A stretch of DNA of 10,528 nt from the NCBI GenBank assembly GCA_027056215.1, contig JALULO010000129.1:1-10528 (forward strand), written 5' to 3'. A model generated the notes under the pieces. That model did not search any database. It saw only the letters and a list, made by a program, of their open reading frames with translations, and had not been told where the DNA came from. The stretch is from Campylobacterales bacterium. GTDB lineage: Bacteria > Campylobacterota > Campylobacteria > Campylobacterales > QNZT01. The first letter of the stretch is position 1. The number at the start of each line of letters is the position of its first letter. Both the position numbers and the translations under genes were made by a program. Below, piece after piece: positions 1-5,661 of this stretch.

Positions 1-915
1 ACTTTAAAAAATGTTGATTTAGCTGGATTAATTTTTGTACCATATGATGATGGACAATATAAAATCATGACAACTTATTTTAGAGGCTTTAATGTACCTG
101 GTTTTGTGATGGCTGATCCTGGAATGATGAGTGGGCAAAACAGTGGCATGTTGGCAATAAATCAAGATGGAAGTTTTGGTCTTAATCCTGGACTTAGTAT
201 GAAAACTATGGGTGATCAAGATGGTGCAGGTGTTTCTGTATTGGTTGATGGTATTGGTGATGGGATCAGTGATTTCCTTGATGATACAAAATTCTTTGCT
301 AGTTTTGCATGGTCAAAAACACATCCTGATAACACCTATCAAACGCTTGATATGAATAAGATGATGGGTGCTATTCAAAACGGTGTTAAGCAAGCATTAC
401 AAGCACAAAATCTTGCAAATCCAACACCGGCTCAGATGCAAGCAGCTCAGGCACAAGTTGTACAGGGGATGGTTGGACAATTTCAGGCAAATCCACAGGC
501 AGCTGCTAGTTTTATCAAAAATGAGGGTATGCTAGGTTCGAATGATGATGAATCCGGTACATCATACTGGGTAGGATTACAGATGCCTGTTGTCTTTACA
601 GATGATGGAAAATTTGGTTTAGAATACAATCATGGTAGTAAATACTGGAGACCGTTTACTTACGCGGAAGATACTATGATAGGTTCTAAAATGGCGGTAC
701 GTGGTAAAGCATTTGAAGCATATTATATTCAACCGCTTATGAAAAGTTTTTCAGCAGAGTTAAGATATACAAAACTTGACTATGATTATACAGGTAGTCA
801 GGGATTTTTTGGAGCAGGTGGAACGCCTATGACAATGGCTGAAGCTAAGGCATTTGGTATGGATCCTGTTGAAAAAGCACAAGATATCAGACTCTCTTTA
901 CGTTATAGATTCTAA
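1..915 (+). CDS. DUF3373 family outer-membrane protein, 3' part (5' end outside window)
   Basis: The reading frame is open from the first base, so the gene starts upstream of the window; 304 residues are visible and the ATG at 67 is internal. The C-terminus alternates polar and hydrophobic residues and ends in RLSLRYRF, with a terminal Phe, as in outer-membrane beta-barrel proteins recognised by the Bam machinery. The stretch with YNHGSKYWRPFTYAEDT, the later LDYDYTGS, and the closing KAQDIRLSLRYRF match my memory of DUF3373, a porin-like family of unknown substrate common in Campylobacterota. Between about nt 350 and 525 there is an Ala/Gln/Met-rich, helix-prone insert that is unusual inside a barrel and may form a long loop or plug. 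A hairpin follows the stop codon. The family call is from recognition, not a search; transport of a specific solute cannot be inferred. Confidence 0.75.
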   Translation, partial: TLKNVDLAGLIFVPYDDGQYKIMTTYFRGFNVPGFVMADPGMMSGQNSGMLAINQDGSFGLNPGLSMKTMGDQDGAGVSVLVDGIGDGISDFLDDTKFFASFAWSKTHPDNTYQTLDMNKMMGAIQNGVKQALQAQNLANPTPAQMQAAQAQVVQGMVGQFQANPQAAASFIKNEGMLGSNDDESGTSYWVGLQMPVVFTDDGKFGLEYNHGSKYWRPFTYAEDTMIGSKMAVRGKAFEAYYIQPLMKSFSAELRYTKLDYDYTGSQGFFGAGGTPMTMAEAKAFGMDPVEKAQDIRLSLRYRF

Positions 916-920
916 AACTT

Positions 921-951
921 GATAAGCCGTATTGCGCAAATACGGTTTATC
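921..951 (+). terminator. Hairpin after the DUF3373 gene, probable terminator
   Basis: A 13-bp stem (921-933 with 939-951, one G-U pair) closes a 5-nt loop, starting five bases after the DUF3373 stop codon. The tract that follows on the plus strand is only mildly T-rich, so termination may be imperfect or depend on Rho. It separates the barrel gene from the toxin-antitoxin-like pair. Confidence 0.6.
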
Positions 952-974
952 ACTTCATTCAGTAAAAAAGTGAT

Positions 975-980
975 TAAAAT
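975..980 (+). promoter_or_regulatory. Candidate -10 box of the antitoxin-toxin pair
   Basis: TAAAAT lies seven bases before the antitoxin ATG at 987 and downstream of the 921-951 hairpin. No convincing Shine-Dalgarno precedes that ATG, so a transcript from this box would start at or next to the start codon and be nearly leaderless. In such AT-rich DNA the match could be chance. Confidence 0.25.
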
Positions 981-986
981 TTAAAA

Positions 987-1208
987 ATGAAAACAATACA
1001 ACTACAGATTAGAGATGAATTTTTAGAAGAATTCTTAGAAATGTTACCAAAAGATAAAGTTCATATTATTGATGATAACTTTATGGTCAGACAGATACAG
1101 TTACAACAAGTTTTTGAAAGTTATAAACAAGATAAACAAAGCATAAAGCCATTATATGATTCTCTTGAGTCTTTAAACAGTTGGTTAAAAGAGCAGGAAG
1201 AGTTATGA
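987..1208 (+). CDS. Small protein, probable antitoxin of a type II toxin-antitoxin pair
   Basis: This 73-residue acidic, Gln/Glu-rich protein is probably the antitoxin that would bind and neutralise the product of the next gene. It begins with a short beta-like segment (MKTIQLQI) followed by predicted helices (ESYKQDKQSI, LESLNSWLKEQEEL), a layout seen in many small antitoxins with an N-terminal DNA-binding ribbon and a C-terminal toxin-binding helix. Its stop overlaps the next start as ATGA at 1205-1208, the coupling usual for antitoxin-toxin operons. There is no clear ribosome-binding site before the ATG. I do not recognise the exact family, and the antitoxin role rests on size, order and the partner gene. 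Such pairs often repress their own promoter, but no clear operator is visible. Confidence 0.6.
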   Translation: MKTIQLQIRDEFLEEFLEMLPKDKVHIIDDNFMVRQIQLQQVFESYKQDKQSIKPLYDSLESLNSWLKEQEEL

Positions 1209-1477
1209 AAATTGTATGTACCGATATGTTTGAGACACAGTTACAAGAAATACTTGAAGATTTTGTAAAACAAGACCCAATCGCTACAAAAAAGTTCAAA
1301 TTATATTTGGATACTGTTTTGTACAATATGCCTACTAAGGTAGAAAAATATAAACCATCTCTTTATTTTGATAATGATCAAATCAAAGAGATAGAACATC
1401 AGGGGTATCTTATTCCTTTTTATATAGATAATCATAAAAACTACTATGTACTTTTAGGGATTGTAAAAAAACAATAA
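1205..1477 (+). CDS. RelE/ParE-like toxin of a type II toxin-antitoxin pair
   Basis: A 90-residue basic protein with the layout of the RelE/ParE superfamily: an N-terminal strand (MKIVCTDMF), two helices (ETQLQEILEDFV and ATKKFKLYLDTVLYNM), then a beta-rich C-terminal half with IEHQGYLIPFYID and YYVLLGIVKK. The 'G-Y-x-I-P-F/Y' segment followed by a strand ending in basic residues is common in Campylobacterota members of this group. RelE-type toxins cleave mRNA on the ribosome and ParE-type toxins poison gyrase; the sequence alone does not tell which applies. I chose the ATG at 1205 over an upstream TTG at 1181 because it overlaps the antitoxin stop by four bases and has an AGGAAG ribosome-binding site at 1195-1200. 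Confidence 0.7.
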   Translation: MKIVCTDMFETQLQEILEDFVKQDPIATKKFKLYLDTVLYNMPTKVEKYKPSLYFDNDQIKEIEHQGYLIPFYIDNHKNYYVLLGIVKKQ

Positions 1478-1665
1478 CTTATGTTTTGTATAAAAAGATA
1501 AGAATTCTGCTTTATAAGTTGTAATTATAGATTAGATAAGTTAAATATTGATAATAATTATGTTATAAAATTTAAACATGTTTCATATAGTTACATATAA
1601 AAACCTCTGAGGTGCTACAAAAAGTAATAATTATAAAATTTAATTATTTCGTAAGAGTGTTGCAC

Positions 1666-1671
1666 TATAAT
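1666..1671 (+). promoter_or_regulatory. Candidate -10 box of the soxCDYZ operon
   Basis: A perfect TATAAT is embedded in a 5-bp inverted repeat (CACTA at 1663-1667, TAGTG at 1673-1677), which could be an operator or a coincidence. No good -35 box is visible, as is common in Campylobacterota. A start near 1678 would give a leader of about 90 nt containing the tandem repeats. A second candidate, TATAAA at 1741-1746, would give a leader under 20 nt. Confidence 0.35.
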
Positions 1672-1715
1672 TTAGTGTTGTATATTAAATATATCATATT
1701 TTATAATCAAACAAT

Positions 1716-1747
1716 ACTGTGGCTTATAAAAACTGTGAGGTATAAAA
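1716..1747 (+). repeat. Two tandem 16-bp direct repeats upstream of soxC
   Basis: The units ACTGTGGCTTATAAAA (1716-1731) and ACTGTGAGGTATAAAA (1732-1747) abut and agree at 13 of 16 positions. They end 23 bases before the soxC ATG and just ahead of the AAGGAG ribosome-binding site at 1760-1765. Tandem half-sites like this may bind a transcription regulator, or may act in the leader RNA. A looser relative (CTCTGAGGTGCTACAAAA) starts at about 1605. Confidence 0.4.
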
Positions 1748-1770
1748 TATAAATATTATAAGGAGAACGA

Positions 1771-3069
1771 ATGACAAACGAGCAAGAGTCAAAAAAACTT
1801 GAGTCTGTTAGCAGAAGAGATTTTTTTAAAAAAACTGCTTCTGTAAGTGCTGTTGCTGCGGCGGGTATAGTTGCACCTTCCGCATTGATAGCAGATGATC
1901 CTGCGATTATGGAAGAAAAGCCTTGGGGAACATCTCTTGGTGATCCTGTAACGAAAAATCGTTATGGGATTCCGTCAGCATATGAGCATAATAATATCAG
2001 AAGAAATACAAAGCTATTATCTTCAGGAAACTGGCAAGCATCAATTGCAATGTGTCCGATACATGAGTCTATGGGAATTATAACACCAAATGGTCTCTTC
2101 TTTAGTCGTGTACATGGTGGAGTTGCGCAAATTGATCCAAACGAACATCGTTTGATGATTCATGGTCTTGTTGAAAAGCCACTTGTATTAACGATGGATC
2201 AACTTAAACGTTATCCAAGCGTAACAAGGACACACTTCATCGAGTGTCCAGCAAATGGTGGACCAGAGTGGAGAGGACCTCAATTTAACTCTGTACAGTT
2301 TGCAAAAGGTATGATGAGTTGTGCCGAGTGGACAGGTGTATATCTTAAAACCATTCTCAAAGATCTTGGGCTTAAACCTGAAGCAAGATGGATGTTAGCA
2401 GAAGGTGCAGATGACTCACATATGGGTAGAACGGTTCCTGTTGACAAAGTGCTCGATGATGCTATGGTAGTTTGGGGTCAAAATGGTGAAGCACTAAGAC
2501 CCGAACAAGGTTATCCTATTAGACTTCTTTTACCAGGCTGGGAAGGTAACCTTTGTGTAAAATGGCTTTGTCGGCTTGAATTTGCAGATGAGCCTTTTTA
2601 CGCGAAAGAAGAGACTGCTAAATATACGGCACTTAAGCCAAGTGGTAAAGCAATTCAACATTTTTATCCATTGGAAGTAAATTCGATCATTACATCACCA
2701 TGCCCAGAAAAGCCATGGACTGATTTGAAAAAAGGTGATCTTGTTGAGATAGAAGGTTTAGCATGGAGTGGTCAGGGAACAATTGAAGCTGTAGACATCT
2801 CTTTTGACGGCGGAAAAAACTGGACAGAAGCGAAACTAAAAGGCTTGGTTCTACCAAAATCTTGGACTAGATTTAGTTATATGTATAAATATGAAGGTAA
2901 ACCACTTCTCCTCTCATCACGTGCGCTTGATGATGCAGGGCATATTCAACCAACTGTGAAACATGAAAGAGAAGTGATGGGTGTTGAATCTGTTTACCAT
3001 AGAAATGGTGTTGCTACATGGGAAGTTACAGAAAAAGGGGAGGTGAACAATGTTCAAGTCTTATCGTAA
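1771..3069 (+). CDS. soxC: SoxC, molybdopterin subunit of sulfane dehydrogenase SoxCD
   Basis: SoxC is the molybdenum-cofactor subunit of periplasmic SoxCD, which oxidises the sulfane sulfur bound to SoxY and passes electrons to the cytochrome SoxD. The 432 residues match the usual SoxC length. A twin-arginine signal is clear (SRRDFFKK at 14-21, then an Ala-rich segment to about residue 41), so the enzyme is exported folded with its cofactor. The sulfite-oxidase fold follows, with the expected molybdenum-ligand cysteine C159 in THFIECPANGG, then CAEWTGVYL, and a C-terminal dimerisation domain with SFDGGKNW. An AAGGAG ribosome-binding site lies six bases before the ATG. The 3' end overlaps soxD by 20 bases, which supports coupled synthesis of the two subunits. 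A SorA-type sulfite dehydrogenase is the main alternative, but the adjoining soxD and soxYZ favour SoxC. Confidence 0.93.
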   Translation: MTNEQESKKLESVSRRDFFKKTASVSAVAAAGIVAPSALIADDPAIMEEKPWGTSLGDPVTKNRYGIPSAYEHNNIRRNTKLLSSGNWQASIAMCPIHESMGIITPNGLFFSRVHGGVAQIDPNEHRLMIHGLVEKPLVLTMDQLKRYPSVTRTHFIECPANGGPEWRGPQFNSVQFAKGMMSCAEWTGVYLKTILKDLGLKPEARWMLAEGADDSHMGRTVPVDKVLDDAMVVWGQNGEALRPEQGYPIRLLLPGWEGNLCVKWLCRLEFADEPFYAKEETAKYTALKPSGKAIQHFYPLEVNSIITSPCPEKPWTDLKKGDLVEIEGLAWSGQGTIEAVDISFDGGKNWTEAKLKGLVLPKSWTRFSYMYKYEGKPLLLSSRALDDAGHIQPTVKHEREVMGVESVYHRNGVATWEVTEKGEVNNVQVLS

Positions 3070-4183
3070 AATATTAATATCTGCAGTATTGTCAGCTGCA
3101 ACAATTTCGACAATGGCTTTTGCGGGGGATACTACTACATCACATACTTATAAAAATGGTAAAAAAGTGATTGATGGTGGTGTTACATATCCTATTGTAA
3201 AAGGTAAAACATCTGTTTATCATATCAATGAAAATACCTTGAAAGGTGGTTTTACTTATGGGCGTAAACCAACTGCAAATGAGATCAAAGCTTGGGATAT
3301 AGATGTTATGCCAGATGGCACAGGATTGCCAGATGGTCATGGTACTGTAGAAGAGGGTGATGACCTTTATGAGGAAAAATGTGTTGTTTGCCATGGTGAC
3401 TTTGGTTCAGGTGGTGGAGGATATCCTGCGCTTGCGAAAGGGAATGCTTATGAAGGACAAAAATCACTTAAAAACCAGAGAACCGGACCTGATATGGATG
3501 GACCAATACGTGTTTTTGGTACCTATTGGCCACAAGCTAGTACATTATGGTGGTATATCAAAACAGGCATGCCTCATCCTGCGCCATTAAGTTTAACAAA
3601 TGATGAAGTATATGCATTGTGTGCATATATCATCTCCATCAATGAACTTAAAATTGACGGTGAAGAGTTAGATGATGATTATGATTTAAATAAAGAAAAG
3701 TTTATGAAACTTGTTATGCCAAACAAGGATGGTTTTGTACCAAAAATCGATGGACCAAAAGGACCAGATAATGTACGTAAATATTTAAATGATTTTAAAA
3801 ATTATGGTAATGGTACTAGATGTATGAAAGATTGTTTTAAAGGTGAACCAAAACTTGCAAAAATCAAAGTAGAGATGAAAGACTTTTTACCACCTATGTC
3901 AGTTGCAAGAGATTTACCAAAAGATGATGGTTCAGCAAAAGCATCACCTGGTAAAGGCATCTATGAATCAACATGTGCGGTATGTCATGATAGTGGAGCT
4001 GCTGGTGCACCTGTGTTTGGTGACAAAGAAGCATGGGCAAAAGTAACCAAAGAAGGTATGGATACAGTTTATAAAAACGCTCTTAATGGAAAAGGTGCTA
4101 TGCCTCCACATGGTGGAAAAATGAGCCTAAAAGATGATGAAGTTAAAGCAGCAGTTGATTATATGGTAAATAAAAGTAAGTAA
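3050..4183 (+). CDS. soxD: SoxD, diheme cytochrome c subunit of SoxCD
   Basis: SoxD accepts electrons from the molybdenum centre of SoxC and passes them to other periplasmic c-type cytochromes. The 377-residue protein has a Sec signal peptide (cleavage likely after AFA, about residue 25) and two c-type heme sites, CVVCH at 111-115 and CAVCH at 309-313. Likely distal methionine ligands are M174 in KTGMPHPAP and M351 in GAMPPHGG. A segment between the two cytochrome domains contains RCMKDC (257-262), two extra cysteines that could form a disulfide. The ATG at 3050 lies inside the soxC 3' end and has a strong GGGGAGGTG ribosome-binding site at 3037-3045, which supports this start. The diheme form matches Paracoccus-type SoxD; some relatives of the subunit carry a single heme. 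Confidence 0.9.
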   Translation: MFKSYRKILISAVLSAATISTMAFAGDTTTSHTYKNGKKVIDGGVTYPIVKGKTSVYHINENTLKGGFTYGRKPTANEIKAWDIDVMPDGTGLPDGHGTVEEGDDLYEEKCVVCHGDFGSGGGGYPALAKGNAYEGQKSLKNQRTGPDMDGPIRVFGTYWPQASTLWWYIKTGMPHPAPLSLTNDEVYALCAYIISINELKIDGEELDDDYDLNKEKFMKLVMPNKDGFVPKIDGPKGPDNVRKYLNDFKNYGNGTRCMKDCFKGEPKLAKIKVEMKDFLPPMSVARDLPKDDGSAKASPGKGIYESTCAVCHDSGAAGAPVFGDKEAWAKVTKEGMDTVYKNALNGKGAMPPHGGKMSLKDDEVKAAVDYMVNKSK

Positions 4184-4237
4184 ATATTATAATTCACAAT
4201 TATTTTACAATTACTTTTTATAATTCAAAGATAACTA

Positions 4238-4264
4238 ATGTACGGTAGATTGGATACCGTGCAT
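4238..4264 (+). terminator. Hairpin between soxD and soxY (attenuator or mRNA-processing site)
   Basis: A 10-bp stem (4238-4247 with 4255-4264, one G-U pair) with a 7-nt loop lies 30 bases before the soxY ATG and is followed by TTTATTAT. The T-tract is broken, so it may be a weak or partial terminator or a stem that stabilises the upstream or downstream mRNA, letting SoxYZ be made in a different amount from SoxCD. Confidence 0.4.
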
Positions 4265-4293
4265 TTATTATAAAACAAAGAAAGGATTTTTAG

Positions 4294-4740
4294 ATGAACA
4301 GAAGAGAATTTATAGGTTTTGGTATCATGGCACTTGCTGTCTTACCAGCGAGTTTGAGTGCATTAGACTACAGAAAAGAGAAGCCAAAAGCTTGGAAAGC
4401 AAAAACGGTTGATTCCGCATTAGAAGCACTTTATGGAAAAGTGACATATGTAGAAAAAGGGATTAAATTAAAAGTACCAAAAGTTGCAAGTAATGGTGGA
4501 GCAATTCCTGTAGACATCAAAACCGACATTGATGCAAAATCTGTGGCAGTATTTCAAGATTCAAATCCAGAGAGTGCTGTAGCGGTATTTACTGTACCTG
4601 AAGGTCAACCAGTGAATTATGCTATTAAAATAAAAATGAAAAAATCAGGTTCTATTACGATAGCAGTTGAGGGAAGAGATGGTAAATTTTATAAAGTCAC
4701 AAAAAGCCTTGAAGTTGCTTTAGGTGGATGTGAAGGGTAA
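4294..4740 (+). CDS. soxY: SoxY, sulfur-substrate carrier subunit of SoxYZ
   Basis: SoxY carries pathway intermediates covalently on a cysteine near its C-terminus. This 148-residue protein has a Tat-like signal (NRREFIGFG, hydrophobic to about residue 20, likely cleavage after LSA at 23). The mature part has the Ig-like SoxY fold. It ends VALGGCEG, with C146 as the only cysteine, at the expected carrier position. The usual motif is GGCGG; here the residue after Cys is Glu and a single Gly follows, a departure on the flexible arm that enters partner active sites. An AAAGGA ribosome-binding site at 4281-4286 fits the chosen ATG. soxZ follows 63 bases later, as expected for the SoxYZ heterodimer. 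The SoxY call is firm; the effect of the altered tail is inferred only. Confidence 0.9.
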   Translation: MNRREFIGFGIMALAVLPASLSALDYRKEKPKAWKAKTVDSALEALYGKVTYVEKGIKLKVPKVASNGGAIPVDIKTDIDAKSVAVFQDSNPESAVAVFTVPEGQPVNYAIKIKMKKSGSITIAVEGRDGKFYKVTKSLEVALGGCEG

Positions 4741-4803
4741 TTTACGGCATTTTGGTTATAGGTTATGTGTATTAAAATAGATTGAAATATTAAAGGAAGA
4801 CTA

Positions 4804-5097
4804 ATGAAAATTAAAGCAAAAGAAAAAAACGGATTAGTAAAAGCAAAAGTTATGGTCAAACATGACATGCTTACTTATGATGTAGCAAAGAAAAAAGGTA
4901 AAGAAGCAAATTTTATCACACATCTTGTTGCAACAGTTGGTGATAAAGTAGTATATGAAATATCTTCAAGCCAATTTTTATCAAAGAACCCTATCTTTAA
5001 GTTTACATTTAAAGGTGGAAAAAAAGGTGATAAACTAACAGTTTCATGGGAAGATCTTAAGGGTACTAAAAAATCAGGTAGCAAAAAAATAAAATAA
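4804..5097 (+). CDS. soxZ: SoxZ, partner subunit of the SoxYZ carrier
   Basis: SoxZ is the Ig-like partner that binds SoxY and helps present its cysteine arm to SoxXA, SoxB and SoxCD. The 97-residue protein begins MKIKAKEKNGLVKAKVMVKHDM and continues with a beta-sandwich pattern, including VVYEISSSQFLSKNP and FKFTFKGGKKGDKLTVSW, typical of the family. It has no signal peptide and no cysteine, as expected for a subunit exported together with Tat-targeted SoxY. The length is normal. It is very Lys-rich, with a basic tail (KKSGSKKIK). AAAGGAAG at about 4792-4799 is the ribosome-binding site. A strong hairpin starts eight bases after the stop. Confidence 0.92.
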   Translation: MKIKAKEKNGLVKAKVMVKHDMLTYDVAKKKGKEANFITHLVATVGDKVVYEISSSQFLSKNPIFKFTFKGGKKGDKLTVSWEDLKGTKKSGSKKIK

Positions 5098-5105
5098 TTT
5101 TTATG

Positions 5106-5135
5106 TATTGCGAATACTTTTTTGTATTCGCAATA
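5106..5135 (+). terminator. Perfect 12-bp hairpin between soxZ and the MOSC gene
   Basis: TATTGCGAATAC (5106-5117) pairs perfectly with GTATTCGCAATA (5124-5135) around a TTTTTT loop. It comes just after soxZ, and its 3' arm ends 17 bases before the MOSC ATG. On the plus strand no T-run follows the stem (TATAAAATAC comes next), so it is not a textbook terminator. On the minus strand the stem is followed by a T-rich tract, but no minus-strand gene reads into it. Partial termination, or an mRNA-stabilising and processing stem for soxCDYZ, is the likely role. Confidence 0.55.
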
Positions 5136-5152
5136 TAAAATACAGAGGAAGA

Positions 5153-5596
5153 ATGTCTAAAACTTTGGTAGGTAAAATTTTAAAAATGTTTGTGTCTACT
5201 GGTGAAGGAAGACGAGAAAAAGTAGAGGTGACACTTGAGGAAAAAGGTGTTTTAGGTGATAAATATTATGATAAAGATATAGAAAGATCGATTTTAATCA
5301 CATCAGTTAAGAGCTATGAGCTGGCATTAAAAAATGCTATTGAAGTACCACATGGTAGTTTGGGTGAAAATTTTTTAGTTGACTTTAATCCCTATAAATT
5401 GATCCCTGGAAAAAGATTAGTAGTAGGTGGTGCAGTACTTGAAATCAGTCAAAATTGTACTATCTGTAAAAGTCTTACAAAGATAGATTCAAAACTACCA
5501 AAGCTTTTAAAAGAAGATAGAGGAATATTTGCAAAAGTTATTTCATCGGGTATAATCAAAAAAAGTGATAATATTTATCTTCTAAATGAAGGTTAA
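5153..5596 (+). CDS. MOSC-domain protein (molybdenum-cofactor/sulfur-carrier fold)
   Basis: This 147-residue protein lacks a signal peptide, so it is probably cytoplasmic. It consists of a stand-alone MOSC domain: an opening strand (LVGKILKMFV), the loop GVLGDKYY near 32-39, RSILIT near 45-50, the hallmark GSLGENFLVDF at 68-78, then LIPGKRLVVGGAVLEI and the conserved cysteine segment NCTICKSL with C102 and C105. MOSC domains occur in molybdenum-cofactor sulfurases and in YiiM/YcbX-type proteins, where the cysteine is thought to take part in sulfur or cofactor handling. Its place between soxZ and the DUF302-type genes suggests a role in supplying or altering the cofactor of SoxC, but this is inference; SoxC-type enzymes usually carry a dioxo rather than a sulfurated cofactor. 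The ATG at 5153 follows GAGGAAG; an upstream TTG at 5108 lies inside the hairpin and was rejected. Confidence 0.82.
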   Translation: MSKTLVGKILKMFVSTGEGRREKVEVTLEEKGVLGDKYYDKDIERSILITSVKSYELALKNAIEVPHGSLGENFLVDFNPYKLIPGKRLVVGGAVLEISQNCTICKSLTKIDSKLPKLLKEDRGIFAKVISSGIIKKSDNIYLLNEG

Positions 5597-5661
5597 AAAT
5601 TATATCAAAAGAGCTTGTAACTTTAGTGTTATAAAGCATCTATTTAAAAATAAGGAAAAAT

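Larger units (their letters stand above)
1478..1770. other. AT-rich intergenic region upstream of soxC
   Basis: No plausible gene is visible on either strand. The region is very AT-rich and holds a perfect ACCTC-T-GAGGT palindrome (1603-1613), a TATAAT box at 1666-1671 inside the inverted repeat CACTA-taatt-TAGTG (1663-1677), and a tandem 16-bp repeat at 1716-1747. It is the natural place for the promoter and regulator sites of the sox operon. Confidence 0.6.

Noticed and set aside
1181..1204. Longer toxin start at TTG 1181
   Set aside because: It would add eight residues inside the antitoxin gene, while ATG 1205 has a good AGGAAG site and the ATGA overlap.
1476..1520. Possible terminator after the toxin gene (AACTTAT with ATAAGTT)
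   Set aside because: Only 7 AT-rich pairs around a 31-nt loop and no T-run; too weak to call.
5108..5152. Longer MOSC start at TTG 5108
   Set aside because: The start lies inside a strong hairpin, and the added residues do not resemble the family N-terminus; ATG 5153 has GAGGAAG just before it.
5613..5637. Hairpin between the MOSC gene and the first DUF302-type gene
   Set aside because: The stem is two 4-bp pieces split by an internal loop, without a T-run, and is likely to occur by chance.
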